64,000 nucleotides of DNA from Phytophthora quininea (lineage: Eukaryota; Oomycota; Peronosporomycetes; Peronosporales; Peronosporaceae). The notes under the pieces are model-generated. The model saw only the letters and a program-made list of their open reading frames with translations. It ran no database searches and was not told the DNA's origin. Both the position numbers and the translations under genes were made by a program. Position 1 is the stretch's first letter. Each line of letters opens with the position of its first letter. Shown piece by piece: positions 29,738 through 41,175 of this stretch. Location of the stretch: contig JAAVTG010000519.1 of the NCBI GenBank assembly GCA_011947345.1, positions 496,001 to 560,000 of the forward strand, read 5' to 3'.

Positions 29738-29958
29738 TTGGACGACAGCTTCGTCGAAGCAAGACAACTCCACATGTACGCTTATGGAGGCAACTCGATT
29801 ACGAGTTTCGCATCCGTAACCTTGCCGCATCCGTAAATCGATGACGAATGAATACGATGTCGATAGATGGCAGTAGAGAGTGGAGTACTCTGTCGGTAAA
29901 TGGCGATCATGCTTTCTTCTATCGTGAAGCAGTCTATTACACTTTGTTTATGGACAAT

Positions 29959-31706
29959 CTATGAACTCATCTTCTCGGTAGATGCGTTTGGTTGCTCTGC
30001 TTCCACTTCCTGGAGCACCTGTCTTGCAACAGTCTCCCAGCTTTTAGCGTGAGAAAACTTGTAGTGCAGCAGGTAGCTGAAGCCACGCAACAACAATGAG
30101 CAGCGGAATGCCATCACATACTCGTCCGGAATGTACTCGATGCGATCGATCCTGCAGCAAATACAAGTTAGACATTGGAAAAAGGAACAGTCAACTGTAC
30201 CGGAACTTACGTGTGCAAGTGCTCGAGGAACAGCTGCGCGTTCATGCCTTCGGTCACAGAACGGTCGTCGTTGTCGATCATCAGGCGCGCCTGCTTCTCC
30301 AGGAAGTACGGGTCCATGTTTGTTGTCCGGATGCGCATATCCTTCGTGAGCACTGCGATGATGTCATCACGTGAGCCTCCTGCCAGAGCCACAATCAATT
30401 TGGCCAGGTGCACGCGATGTTCTCGTGAAATGTGCTTAACCTGACCATAGTCGATGAGCCCAAGACGTCCGTCCTCCAACAGCAGAATGTTCCCAGGGTG
30501 CGGGTCTCCATTGAATGAACCGTCTACGAAGATCTCATAGCCGTGGACGTCCATGATGAGCTTTAAAATCTCTGGTAGGTTCAGCAATTGGTGCTGGTCT
30601 TGTTCCTGTGGAGCCCACTTTACAGACGCAACAAACCCTACAGTGTAGTCGTAGGACACTCTCCCGATGCGTCTGACAAGTCGCTTAGCAGCGAGTGACA
30701 TGCCATACAGACGCAACTGCAAAGACGACGGCCCGGTTTCAATATCTAGCCCTTGTGCTGCACGCTCTTTATCCTTCCGCTCCTGCTCCTGCTTCAAAAC
30801 CTCGATCGTGACTCCTTTATCCGCCGCAATGGCTTCAAAGTGGTCCTGGATGCCTTCCAGTAGCTTCCGTCCCTTTAAAAACTCCATCACTAGCACTTCC
30901 TTCGTGCACAACTCCATCTTCGGCTCAGGGATCACTACTTTATCTGCATAGGGGCTTTTAGCAATATTCTTCCTCACCGTGTCCAAGTTTTTAGCTTCTT
31001 CCACGTAGTTGAACTCAGTCATGAACTGCTTCTCGACCTCCACCAAGTACGGCAAATGTGCCGGCTGGAAGTATCTACAGAAATCCTGAATCGTTTTAAT
31101 ATCCCACCGAAAGAACGTCTCGGCATCCGGATGTTGGACTTTCACCGCCACTTCCCGTCCATCTAGCAGCACAGCTCGATGTGCTTGCCCAATGGAAGCT
31201 GCGCCCAACGGTTTGGGGTCAATAGACTTGAACACGTCGTGGATCTGTTTGCCGTAACTGTGCTCAATAATGGAGCAAATCTCCTCCACAGGTTTTGACG
31301 GCGCGTCGTCCTGGAGCTTCGCTGCTCGGTCCAGATACTGTTTGGGCAGTACGTCCGGCCTCGTGGAGCCCGTCTGGGCCAGTTTTACATAGAAACCTTT
31401 TAATTCTAATACAATGTCGAAGACTTCGGGGGCGTATTGCTCGTGCAGCTTCTCGTACTCGAGATCCTGCTGCTCTGGAGAGAGTCCGGCCTGTTCCATG
31501 TACAGCTGCGCCGCGCGGTAGTGCAGATAGATGGGGAAGGCCTTGCGCCAGAAGTAGAGCGAGCGGTTGAAGCCTTCGTCCGAGTGCGCCGCGTACGTCA
31601 CGCCGCCGGCGCCCACCGCAGTCGAGCCCAAGAGCAAGCGAGCTCCATTCCGGAACACCAATTCCCACATTTTTGTCAAGTAGAAACAGTTGCATGAATG
31701 ACGCAT
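29959..31706 (-). CDS. ADCK/UbiB-family atypical kinase-like protein, two exons (562 aa)
   Basis: Exon 1 is 31706-30211 and exon 2 is 30151-29959. The 59-nt intron starts gtaagt and ends ctgcag, splitting a Thr codon. The protein has a weakly hydrophobic, probably mitochondrial N-terminus, then the ABC1 domain. Landmarks are FYVKLAQ (KxGQ-like, here KLAQ), the Ala-rich loop LGAASIGQAHRA with VAVKVQHP (Lys189), DGSFNGDPHPGNILLL and LIDYGQVKH (a DFG-like DYG). The family is linked to coenzyme Q biosynthesis and mitochondrial lipid homeostasis, with unorthodox ATP binding. A Met at 31670 (MWELVFRNG) is an alternative start that would give a cleaner targeting peptide. Confidence 0.9.
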
Positions 31707-31807
31707 ACTTTCAGATACAACATACTTGCTCTTTGTATTTACATAACTCGTACATAACTGTGTTTGCGCGGGAGAACTACCAGTAGTTCGAGTTCTGCTT
31801 GTTTACG

Positions 31808-33176
31808 ATGGCATCGCAGAGATGGAATTGGTTGGCGCTGTCGCAGACTGGAGGCAGCTCTACAGGGGCCAGTCAAGGCCCAAGACAGCGCAGCTCTACA
31901 AAACCTAAGAGTAGCAAACCATTGCTACTGAACAGACCCAGTCAGAGTCAACAACACACCAAGCAAGACCGAGACAAAAACATTGGCAACAAAGTTTCCA
32001 GCCAACCTGTGAATAGCGATACTGGAGATGTGGAGAAGTACTCTAGGCTGAGGATTAAAGACCGCACCATTTCAGCAGACACACTCCAAACCGAGATGGA
32101 AGGACGCAAGTTCATTCAGCTACAGCAAATGGATCGAGTGCCGAAAAACACCTTCACGAATGGAGAGGTAAATGGACAATTACTGTTGGGAATAATAAGT
32201 AATTTCTTATTTTTTTAATGTAGGTTGACTGGGTGACAATTGGCGTCTTGACTCGCAAGACGCTGTCAAAGCCTGCTACCAATGGGTCGACGTTTATGGT
32301 CTGGGCAGTGTCGAATCTGGAAGGCACTGAATTGGGAGTTTTCCTCTTTGGAGACGCCTACGAGGCACACTGGAGAGAAGTGACCGGGTCGGTTGTAGCT
32401 GTGATGAATGCAGCGTTGATGCCAGCTACGGAGAAGAACAAATTTGCTTTCAAGGCTTCGCAGCGAGCGGAAGTTGTCAAGTTGGGTATGGCGGAGGATT
32501 TCGGCATCTGCAAAGGGACGACCTCGGGAGAAGCACGCTGTCGTCTTGCTATTAACAAGTCCAAGACACAGTACTGCTTGCATCATATTGCAACAAATTT
32601 CATGAAAGCGGGGCAAGGCCGACAGCAGCTCAACAACTCTACGGGAAGTCTACGGAAGGCTTTATTCGCTGGACTAACGAAGCCCAAGAATCTGTCAGCA
32701 GGTGTATACACATCGGCCCCACCTAAGAACTCGGGGTGGAATCCAATCATTACTAAGAAGAGGAAAAGAAACGATAATACGGGTGTTGTGGGTGTGCCGA
32801 CGGTGCTATCTGCATCAGGTGCTGTGGTCCAGCGCACAGGTGTGAGCACTCCTATCGGTAGAAGTGCTGCTGGCGATAAACGTCGAGGCTCCGTCATGAG
32901 CCTAATGGATCAACTTCATCAGCCCCCGCCGTCAATGAATGCAGCGCCGTCTCGTCGATCTGGGGCTGCACTCAATAGCGGAAGCCATCGCTCAACACGA
33001 GGACAAAAGATCATGTGAGTGCTTTCGTTGTCGTATTGAATGAGGTATACTATTGCACTAACTTTTGCTGCAACAGCTCGGCAATGCTGACAGGCGACGG
33101 AAAACCTGCAAAGCGTCCAAAGACGAAGAAAGTGAACATGATGCAGTTCATGAAGGGGGATGTGAAGAAACCGTGA
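31808..33176 (+). CDS. MCM10: Mcm10 DNA replication factor, three exons (416 aa)
   Basis: Exons 31808-32167, 32224-33014 and 33077-33176. Both introns are short with clean ends, and phases join correctly. Mcm10 links the CMG helicase to polymerase alpha at origins. The conserved core begins YSRLRIKDRTISADTLQTEM, GRKFIQLQQM, DWVTIGVLTRKTLSKP and VFLFGDAYEAHW, an OB-fold. It continues into the CCCH zinc finger: C216 in DFGICKG, C226 in EARCRLAINK, and C238 with H240/H241 in YCLHH. The C-terminus is basic (KKRKRN, KRPKTKKVN) and ends after the third exon. It is shorter than animal Mcm10, as in fungi. The ATG is in good context (acgATGg). Confidence 0.88.
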
Positions 33177-33285
33177 GCCATGGACAAACCAGGTTGGAAA
33201 CCATTGTGGCAATTGTCCGAACTGCAAGTTTGTAGCCGAACCTGACTATTGCACAAACGACTACGAGTGGTCTTGACGATGGGTT

Positions 33286-33624
33286 CTACACAATCTTACC
33301 GCAGCTCTCAGTGTGTTTGAGACTGTGATCCGACTTCAAACCACCAAACGTACTATTCAGCCAACGTAGTAGTCCGCCGTACACCCCGGTCGATGAACCG
33401 TCTTCAGCTGTCTCGTCCTCTTCTCCTGCCTCTCCACGTTGCGTTCGAGTGCTCGCTGACGACGGCGTCTGCCACAGGTTCATATTCAGCGACACATTTT
33501 GCTCCCGCTCTCGTCTCAGTTGATCTTGCTTTCTGGTCGCGGCAGTTTCGTCTGATGGTTGTTGCAGACTCATCACTGGGTAGCCTTCTTCCAGGTTGTA
33601 TTCGATTTCACCCGGCTGGTACAT
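33286..33624 (-). CDS. hypothetical protein (112 aa), 5' end uncertain
   Basis: ATG at 33624, MYQPGEIEYNLEEGYPVMSL, then a charged helical stretch (RKQDQLRREREQNVSL) and a C-terminus with YGGLLRWLNSTFGGLKSD. The frame continues upstream to TTG at 33705 with protein-like residues, so a first exon may be missing. Convergent with Mcm10. The family is not recognised. Confidence 0.45.
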   Translation of the reverse strand: MYQPGEIEYNLEEGYPVMSLQQPSDETAATRKQDQLRREREQNVSLNMNLWQTPSSASTRTQRGEAGEEDETAEDGSSTGVYGGLLRWLNSTFGGLKSDHSLKHTESCGKIV

Positions 33625-33785
33625 TACCGAGGGATAGTAAGTGTTCGAGTAGTTTTTTCTTCTCAGTTGCTGTCGACAGGAACTTTTGAGATATGGTGTT
33701 GGCAAGTCATCTCAATCACAAACTGTCAGACCGACAACACACTTGTGATTGATTAGGACGACATCCACCAACTGTAGTCTTTGAA

Positions 33786-34330
33786 ATGGATTTTTTTCGT
33801 TTTCCACTTGAGTTTTTGTCGTGCTCTGCCCAACGATGCAGATATCGTTGGTCAAAATTTGATTATCACGAGAACGTCAAGGACAAGGCTGGATGGTATT
33901 GCTGTGGATTCCGAGTAAGCGAGCGATGATTGTCCCGGCTAATCTTCGCTAACTATTGTTTCTCATTTAGATATGTGTTCTGGTGCGAGACCAACTCGAA
34001 CGTGGTCGCCCGAGCATCTCGAAGAGATTTCCAACGAAACGTTATGGTCGGCGGCACGGCAAATTCCCAGCTAACGTGAGTCGGTTTGTTTTGTTATGCC
34101 ATTAACACTATTGATCTTGTTGAGATATTTGGTGCTGGTTCAGGTGGCCACGCGGCATTGTTCTCGGTTCCGATGACGCTTCAACGAACGACCAACAGCA
34201 AAGCTACTACTACTCGGAATATGTAGGGCGGATTTCCAGCGGCGCTGCGCAGAACGTTGTCGTCGATGAACTCAGTGCTTCCTCGATGCAATGTCTGGAC
34301 AGCCTGGTGAAGGCATCTTCAATTCAAGGG
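33786..34330 (+). CDS. hypothetical protein, spliced, possibly broken
   Basis: Three exon-like stretches read as protein: MDFFRFPLEFLSCSAQ...GWYCCGFR (33786-33914), YVFWCETNSNVVARASRRDF... (33971-34074) and WPRGIVLGSDDASTNDQQSY... to SSIQG (34145-34330). They are separated by gtaagc...ttag and gtgagt...ggttcag. The second junction is in frame. The first is one base off, so either the model or the sequence is wrong. No downstream exon with a stop was found before the CAP relic. Function unknown. Confidence 0.35.
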
Positions 34331-34487
34331 GTAAGAGTCAAAGCTACTTCTACGCGTTGGAGTAGCTGAAGTGGGGGTAAGATCGTATCGTAGACGGTTA
34401 CTTGGGATAGCAGAACTTCGATCCCCCCGGGATCGCCGCCCTACGTTTGTTGGTATTCCTCAATTTGCAATACCATACAACAGTCTC

Positions 34488-34565
34488 GAGCACTACTGGA
34501 CGCAGGACTTCAGCAAGTACTTCAGCGAGAAGTGCGAGTCGAGGTGCCTGCCTACTGATCCGTAG
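34488..34565 (+). pseudogene. tiny relic of a CAP gene
   Basis: The frame reads EHYWTQDFSKYFSEKCESRC before a stop codon at 34563. EHYWTQDF followed by S-E-(K/Q)-C is the diagnostic end of the CAP domain in this cluster (compare EHFWTQDFGKGDSEQC at 14185-14220). Nothing upstream resembles the rest of the domain. It shows that the cluster once reached, or transposed, 6 kb further right. Confidence 0.6.
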
Positions 34566-35026
34566 GAATTGACGTGGCGTTGGCGACGGTCGCCAACACC
34601 GGAATGATGCTGCGTCGACGGACGATAGAAGAGTTTCGAGAGTGATGGATACTGTTCTGCTGCTTGCTTCTTTCAATGGAAGGTGTGTAGGGAAGTGCGT
34701 GAAAGTCTAGTTATCACTTGGTATGCGGACAAAAGCACTAACATCTTGTGCTCGTAACAATTTTTGCGGTTCTCCACCGGTGAGATTGTATTGGGGTGTG
34801 GTCGACCAATGTCTATCCATGGGTCACCGTCGATGTCGCTTTTGCTGCTGTCGTGTCCAGCATTTGCATCGATCGCTGAGGCGGGCCACAAACGTTATCG
34901 AATCTTCGATCGTCCAGCGGGATTTTGTGCAGCACACTTTTCTTCAGTCGAATGTGTGTTGGTCCAAATACTAGAATCTTCTAAACGATGGGAGTAGGCA
35001 AGCGTCAAGTCATTCAACCTTAAGCC
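34566..35026. other. intergenic
   Basis: No gene, RNA or repeat recognised between the CAP relic and the small gene at 35027. Confidence 0.35.
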
Positions 35027-35429
35027 ATGGCAGTCCCAACCGAAGCGGCCACCGCCGTCGCTATGCTGTGGCAGCAGACGCCGTTCGGCGAGGCGCAGAA
35101 GAAGACCATCAAGCAGAAGGAGGAAGAGCAGCAGCCGAAGCAGAATGAGAAGAAGATGCTAGCAGAGCAGCAGTCGACGGAGGACACGTCCATGGAGGAG
35201 TAAGATCAATCGATCAGAGCGATTGAGATTTTTTGCAGATCAGTAACGTCAATCTCATTTTATTTCAATTTGCGAAAGCAGATTTGCTGATCAATTGTCG
35301 ACTCTGCTGCGTCTTGGACAGATGAAGGCGCTTGAGCTGGCTGTCGATGATTGTCGTGCGTCAGTGCTCCTACCTGTTCCGGTCGCGAGAGGCTTCAACT
35401 CGACGGCGGCAGACACCGGAGATAGATGA
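35027..35429 (+). CDS. hypothetical small protein, one intron (106 aa; 58 aa if unspliced)
   Basis: ATG at 35027, MAVPTEAATAVAMLWQQTPF followed by a Lys/Glu/Gln-rich helix (KKTIKQKEEEQQPKQ). Unspliced, the frame stops at 35203. With an 82-nt intron (gtaaga at 35200 to gaaagcag at 35281) the frame continues EFADQLSTLLRLGQMKALEL and stops at 35429. The continuation is protein-like, so the spliced form is favoured. Its end lies directly before helicase-associated-repeat remnants, and it may be the 5' end of that broken gene. Family not recognised. Confidence 0.45.
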
Positions 35430-35459
35430 TCAGACCAACCGAGGCAGTCACGGTAAACT

Positions 35460-36440
35460 TCGGAACTGGAGCTCAAGTTTTTGACTGCGATACGCGTCTA
35501 CAAGGAGCTGAAAGGGGATACGAACATATTTCAAGCTTTTGTCGTCCCCATAGAGGACAGTCGCTGGCCGCAGGAGCCGTGGGGCTATCGACTGGGCAAT
35601 GAGATCAACAACGGCTGAAGGAAAGCGAGTTTCCGTCGAGTTACGGAAACACTAAGAAGACTCGACTTAATCGAGGACGCCTGGAGTACCGATGGAGCGA
35701 GCGCATCGTGGCGGCTTTCCTCCATTTTTTCAAACTGCATGGCCATTTGGACATCTCGGCAGGATTTTGTGGTGCCGAGCGGAGGTTAGTCGTGGCCGAA
35801 GGTGTTGTGGGGATGAAGCTTGGGTTGACGGTCGTGAGAATTCGTGGACCCGGTCTATATGCTACGCAAGTAGCTGCGTCGAGGCAAGAGATCAAAGAGA
35901 TGGATTTCTGCTTCGAGTCGATCTCCGGGCGGGGCCGGAGAGACAAGATTCCCCGTGCATTCTCTCTGCGCTGGAAGTGTACTTTGCACGAAATGGGCAT
36001 TGTCAAGTTCTCCGCCACTTCGTTGTTCTGCGGGCGTGTGGAACTTGCCCCTCGGAGATAGTATTAAGCGTTATGGAAATATTTCCGCTACATTGGCCGC
36101 AGTGCCGAGTGTTTGGAGGCGATGGGATATTTGTTTGAGCTCTACGATGAACCATGGAAGAAGTACGTTGACTCGCTGCTCGAAACCTACGAGGCGCTTT
36201 TGGCGATGCTCCTCCAGCCTTCGTGACCTCGTCAGAAGCACCGTGGCGGAAGAGGATGTGGGGCTTTGGGGCTTTGGGCTAAGCACATGGCGACACGCGG
36301 ATGAAAACAAAGCAGGGATATTGAATACAGACAGAGGAAATTGGAAATCTCCGAAGCAGCTAACGCGTTCCCGTGGGAGCCACTACCAAACGACTATGGC
36401 ATGAAGTTTCCGAGCAGTGTGAGTGATGTGAAAATCATGG
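35460..36440 (+). pseudogene. pseudogene of a helicase-associated (HA) repeat protein
   Basis: Several repeat units can be read across frames. One is FLTAIRVYKELKGDTNIFQA with FVVPIEDSRWPQEPWGYRLG. A second is RIVAAFLHFFKLHGHLDIS with FVVPSGG, SWPKVLW and MKLGLTVVRIRG. A third is ALEVYFARNGHCQV followed by KYFRYIGRSAECLEAMGYLF and DEPWKKYVDSLLETYEALLA. The pattern 'Y..hGh..V...FVVP....WP...WG..LG..v..iR' is the HA domain (PF03457-like) repeat abundant in oomycetes and stramenopiles. In-frame stops (after GG at 35792, at 36225) and frameshifts show decay. Intact proteins of this type have many such units. Function is unknown, possibly nucleic-acid binding. Confidence 0.6.
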
Positions 36441-36648
36441 AGCACGAAACCCCAAAGTCATCGGCCGCTCTGTACAAAATACAAAACTTAACGTTTGCTT
36501 CACGCAGCTTCTCCTATTCTGCCTGGTATCTAAACCGCAGAATACCTGAACACCGCTTAAGGCAGGATAACCGCAAATCTATTGCTTTAAGCGGCAACGC
36601 ACAAAACGTCTGGGAGACGTCGACGGAGTTAGCTGGTGGGTTCGTATA

Positions 36649-37915
36649 TTAGCAGGAAACACTGACAGAGGCGCCTGGTAAATGGTTTATAGAGTACAAA
36701 CATCCCTGCAGGAAAAGACCTGCACAATCAGCAAACATGACACCAAGCGTATCGCCCACAGACACTGCTGCCAAAGCCAGCTCAACGTGACTAGGCGGAA
36801 TCTCCTTGAGATCAACGTGTAGGCGTTCACGTACACAGCTCCACCCAGTAAACCGACGATGAAGCACACAAACAGCAGACCCCAATTGTACCAGACGTGC
36901 ATGGCCGCCACTAGCGTGAAAAGACTAGCAGCACCATCTGCAATATCGGCATCAGATACAACACGGGTCTGGTCGCCTGGTAAAGCACCCCCGACGATCT
37001 AGAAATGAACACTCCCGCTTGATACGCCAGTCCTGCGGACGAGTAGAAACTCGCTCGCGCTTCTGCACTGTCAACTGGAAAGCCAATCGCAGACCACACC
37101 CCGGTCTGCATCGTGTACTCTGCCAGATAGACTGTCGCTAGCGGGACAATGTACGGTCCAAGCGTCACAATGAACGTCATTTTGTCTCGGAACTCTAGCG
37201 TGGACGCATCATGCACTTTGCCCACATCTATTTCCTTCTTCTTGTGCTTCAATTGCTCCTTAGTGCTTTCACACGCCACCACTGCGACTGCAACACCTGC
37301 GTCGCCTGCATCGTCTGGTATTGGCAAGTAGTTGCAACTCCTCGCTGAAGGGAGATGGGACCTATCCAGGACGAACAGGAACACCAGCACGTAGAGCAAC
37401 GGGAAGATGCTGGCTAGTTCCAACGTCGTCTGGAAGCTGAGACCGCCCCAGATGTGGAGGATCGCCACCCAGGCGTAGCCACCCACCCCTGCGAGTCCTG
37501 TCCCACTAGACCAGCACGTCAAGCAGCGTACGGGGCTGCTGTAGAACGACGACATGGCCAGGAAACTGGCTTCCATCATGCCGGACTGCAGACCGGAGAA
37601 CGCCACGCCCACCAGCTGCAGCGACAGCGAATGGCGGCCATTGGCGACGACGAGGAAGCTTAGCAGCATCCATGTGGCCCCCACGATCGTGCGCTGCTTG
37701 TAGGACACGAGCTGGAACCAGTACGGGCCTGAAAGCTTGACGAAGAGCGCCGGAAAGATGTCGAAGAAGTAGACGAGGCCCACGCCGCCCGCAGCGATCT
37801 CCTGCGCGCCAGCGATCATGATGACGTAGCCGATGTTGTTGATGAATCCCAGCACCCAGAACGCGAGCAGGTTGCGCAGCTTCTCGCCGTCCGGAGCGTG
37901 AGGAAGAGTGCTCAT
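36649..37915 (-). CDS. CLN3/battenin-like lysosomal membrane protein, frame broken twice (~420 aa)
   Basis: ATG at 37915. The N-terminal MFS-like bundle reads LLAFWVLGFINNIGYVIMIA, GGVGLVYFFDIFPALFVKLS, and SGTGLAGVGGYAWVAILHIW, typical of battenin (CLN3, PF02487). A hydrophilic loop near 37200-37330 separates the halves. The C-terminal part, HVWYNWGLLFVCFIVGLLGG and AVYVNAY, is in a second frame. EIPPSHVELALAAVSVGDTL (cf. CLN3 'EVPPEHREFAMGAASISDTLG') is in a third. Both frame changes (about 36925 and 36815) correspond to one missing base each. CLN3 proteins act in lysosomal/vacuolar membranes. I annotate one locus and regard the shifts as probable sequence errors. Confidence 0.8.
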
Positions 37916-38014
37916 CGTCCCCAGTATAGCAAATGCTATTGTGTTTGAATGATAGAATCAATTTGAAGCAGATATTTAGATACTGTATTTGTAAAACTAG
38001 ACTTCGTGGATCCA

Positions 38015-38503
38015 ATGACGGGCAACGTTGGGAGCGACTTCGCGCCGCCTCCTGTCGTCTCTGCGTGGGGTCCAGGCGCTGGCGTGGGTGGTATCGCCAC
38101 CTTCGCGTTAGGCTTCACTGAAGGCTGCCTCGAAGTCGAGCGGCGCCCCATTCCGCTACGCTTCGCTCTGCGCTTTGCAGCGGTCAATGTGCTGCCCAGC
38201 GCCGTCTGGAGCTCCATCCCGGCACGGGACGTGGCTGCAGCGTCGCGTGTGTCACTCTCTGCGCTGGTGAAGGAATCAGGCGAAGTGACAGCGAGTTTAG
38301 GCAATCGGTTGGTGTTGATCAGGTCGGTGAGGGTGCTCCGCTGCGTCGTGGGCAGCTACGGACTGGCGTGGAGTCTATGGCAAGTTTATCGTCATGAAGA
38401 ACAGGAAACTGAGGGAAACTATGGGGAGAGTGTGGTGCGACTGGCACGGGCGGACTCTCCATTGTCTAAAGTCTCAAGAACGAACCACGGGGGCACGTGG
38501 TGA
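38015..38503 (+). CDS. hypothetical protein (162 aa)
   Basis: ATG at 38015, MTGNVGSDFAPPPVVSAWGP, a Gly-rich and hydrophobic stretch (GVGGIATFALGFTEGCLEV), a second hydrophobic stretch near residues 50-65, and another at VLRCVVGSYGLAWSLWQVY. It could be a small membrane protein. The last 40 residues are less convincing, and the end may be replaced by splicing. Divergent from the CLN3-like gene by about 100 bp. Not recognised. Confidence 0.42.
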   Translation: MTGNVGSDFAPPPVVSAWGPGAGVGGIATFALGFTEGCLEVERRPIPLRFALRFAAVNVLPSAVWSSIPARDVAAASRVSLSALVKESGEVTASLGNRLVLIRSVRVLRCVVGSYGLAWSLWQVYRHEEQETEGNYGESVVRLARADSPLSKVSRTNHGGTW

Positions 38504-38776
38504 CCGTGGCAACGACCGACAAGTGGAAGGAAGTGGTTGGTACTGTCGAGTGGAAGAAAGTTGGAGTAGAAGTAGAGACTGAAGAAGGAAATGTGGAGAG
38601 AGTGAAAGTGGTGGAGGTGGAGTTGAGTGAGGACACGACGGAGTGCGCGAAGAAGTTGAGCAACAAGGCGAGAGGTGAGGAAGAGTGGACACTTAGTTGG
38701 GGCGCTGTTGCTGATAAATGTGTTATTGCTGCCTATAGATACTAGTGCACAGGTGTTTTCTGTGGCGGTGCTGCCG

Positions 38777-39557
38777 ATGCGTGGACCACCGTTGCCGACG
38801 ACGATGACAGAGTCGTTCGACGTGTGTTTCAATCCCTTGTCGGCCGTGTTGGCGTTTATTGCTGAAATTTGCCACAGCCGAAGCATCGCCCATGCTGTTT
38901 TGGTTGACGGAATGCTGGGCAACGACGGATTGGATTCGCATCTGTCGACGACAGAGATAGCTGCAGGCTTGTTGTATCGCCATGGGATCACGAGTACAAT
39001 CCTGAACGCTCCGCTCCCTGAGCAACTCGAGGACGACGTAGCAGGCCGAGTAATGGACAGTGCCTGCGTGCTGTTTTTCATCTCGGAAAACTTGATTGCA
39101 GGGCAAACTGTTGCCAGCGAGTTTGTCAAGCAAGGTGGGTTCTATTTCTTTACGGGGAAGCGCAGGCCAAGTAGTTCACAGATTTTGTGGCTGTTGTTTA
39201 GGTCTTGCGATCGAAGACAACGCGTGCTTTGTCGTGCAGGAGAGTCTGAACGGACTAAATGTGCCAAGCACTGCGATTCAAGCTCGATCAGCGTTATTAG
39301 AGACGACTGCGTCAATGGGGACAGAAGACACGGATACCAAGGATGCGAGCGAACAAGAACAGATAGAACTGGAGATGCCGATGGCGACGTTCCTCTCCGT
39401 CGCAGACGTGAGCGACCAAACACTACAAGGTATCCGCGAGATGATACGTCGGGGCACGGCGCTTGGTCTCATTCAGGGAGCAGTGTACCAGGCTTACGGC
39501 ACCCAGCGCGTGGTGACTCCGCCCCGCGTCGACCAGTTCTCAAGCTTGAACGTATGA
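38777..39557 (+). CDS. hypothetical protein, two exons (237 aa)
   Basis: Exons 38777-39134 and 39202-39557. The intron gtgggt...gtttag (67 nt) joins FVKQ|GLAIEDNACFVVQESL in frame. The start is uncertain: an upstream in-frame GTG (38675) adds a hydrophobic segment, and MTESFD at 38803 is another option. The protein has predicted helices (NPLSAVLAFIAEICHSRSIA, LLYRHGITSTIL) and an acidic linker (EDTDTKDASEQEQIELEM). No motif is recognised. The lysine/glutamate-rich frame at 38497-38660 may be an additional upstream exon, but no in-phase splice was found. Confidence 0.5.
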
Positions 39558-40768
39558 ACTGTTGTCTCGTACTGCATGCCGCCATGGTGAGGGAGGGTTG
39601 GTGTGCCGAGTACAATAGCCAAGCATTTTGAGCTGCCTTTTGCCAAAACGAGTCGATGGGAGTCGTGTACGGGAAACCAGGCATCCTGCGGCATTTGGCA
39701 CGCCACGCAGCCAGGATCCTGATGCAGGCTGGACGATCCAATGATCAGGCTGCTTGGTGCCCGCCGCGACATCGTTTGAGGTTGAAGGCAACGTCAACTT
39801 CAGTTGTGCGTATCTCTCGTGCCTACTGAATTGGCGCCGCCAACTGCGACGAGAGCCGCTTTGCTGGTGCTGGCGAGTGTCTGTGGTAATGGATAGTGGC
39901 TCTCCTTGCACTTGGCCAACATGCTGAAGAAGACTTCGGTGATCGCGCCATGACAGCAAGAGCTCGTTGCTAGCGAACGCCTGGGCGCCATTGCATTAAC
40001 ACTTTGCTCTCAAGGTCGCGAATCTCCTCGAATCGGCCAAAGTTCGCTTGCATTGTCCATTGCATGCAAGCTTGCGCGGACGCTGATGCGGTTGGCTTTC
40101 AAGAGGATTTTCGGCACCCCAGGATGGCTGGCTTTCCAATCGGTCGGCACCTGGGTGATGCTCCTCCTTTTCGGGGAGCCGAAATTCGATGCGGTGACGT
40201 GAGCAGCACGAGGCTGGTGCGTGGCAAACACGAGTGGCAGGCAAAGCTCGGCGCCGGCGCCACACGTCGAGCACAAGCTCTCTGGCGACTGGCTCGAGCC
40301 CCAAAGCCCGGTCGACTCGACTGAGACATACACCACGAGGCTACGGATGAAGGTCGGCGGCGTCACCGACTTTCGCTCGGCGGTAAGGACTGTCCCCGGC
40401 GCAGGGTCCGGTGCCTGTCGCCAGCGGACAGAGCGAGACCAAGATGCGTGGCGGCCGATGGGAGCTCGTGCCGAGTCCAATCGCCCCGATGAGAGGCCAC
40501 GAGCGCGGGCTCGTCTTTGAGCGGTGCACGCTAGCGCTCGAGCAGATTCCCGCGGCATACTCGGCGCGAGAGTTTTGCGTTGGCACCGCTTGTCTCTGTG
40601 GCAGGCGCTTGCAGTTCGCTCGAGACCGACCTGTCACGTGGTCGGTCTCACTGCAGCCAGCGCTTCGGTCGCTGGTCCTGTCACTTTTGCGGCGATGTTC
40701 TCGACCCACTCGCCGACGCATTCCACAACTTCCCAGCAACCTCCTACAGCTACACCAGCAAGTCGACG
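39558..40768. other. intergenic, possible degraded insert
   Basis: No gene can be supported. Minus-strand fragments near 39500-39960 (for example AITEVFFSMLAKCKESHYPL) have protein-like composition in changing frames and could be an old transposon. The 40530-40760 part resembles 42955-43190 and is the duplicated upstream region of the following gene family. Confidence 0.35.
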
Positions 40769-41175
40769 ATGGCCGTGCAGCCTCGCGTGACGATCACCCT
40801 GCCCAAGGTCCAGGAGCAGGTGACCAAGCCTCGCCAGGGCTCGCCCCTCGGCAAGCACGCCTCGCGCTGGCACCGCCACCACGAGCAGCAGCCCGTGGTG
40901 GAGCTGCCTGCCGAGGCCCAGCAGCTCAAGACCAAGATCCTGAACGCCAACAAGGCCAAGAAACTCACCCGCTTCAGCCTGAGCCACATGAAGAAGCGCG
41001 TCGTGCCGCCCGTCGACATCCCCAGGAGCTCAACGGCTACCGCGCCACGTCCTCGACGGTCGCCGGCCGCAGCGTGCCGCTCACGCGCGGCATGTGGGAC
41101 AACACCAAGCGCAAAACCAGCCACATGGAGCAGATTGCCGAGATGTACCCGCTGCACTGCACGCTCTTCCGGTGA
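40769..41175 (+). CDS. tandem small basic protein family, member A (frameshifted)
   Basis: ATG at 40769, MAVQPRVTITLPKVQEQVTK. Then comes a basic His-rich stretch (KHASRWHRHHEQQP), the conserved block LKTKILNANKAKKLTRFSLS followed by HMKKRVVPPVDIP, and, one frame over from about 41022, RSVPLTRGMWDNTKRKTSHM ending at 41175. One base is missing inside ATCCCCAGG. The three members share the blocks 'LKxKIL...L(T/M)RFS(L/M)S(H/R)M', 'PP(V)xIP' and 'VPLTRxMWxNxKxK'. I do not recognise this family. The composition suggests a small nucleic-acid- or membrane-associated protein, but no function is claimed. Confidence 0.6.
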
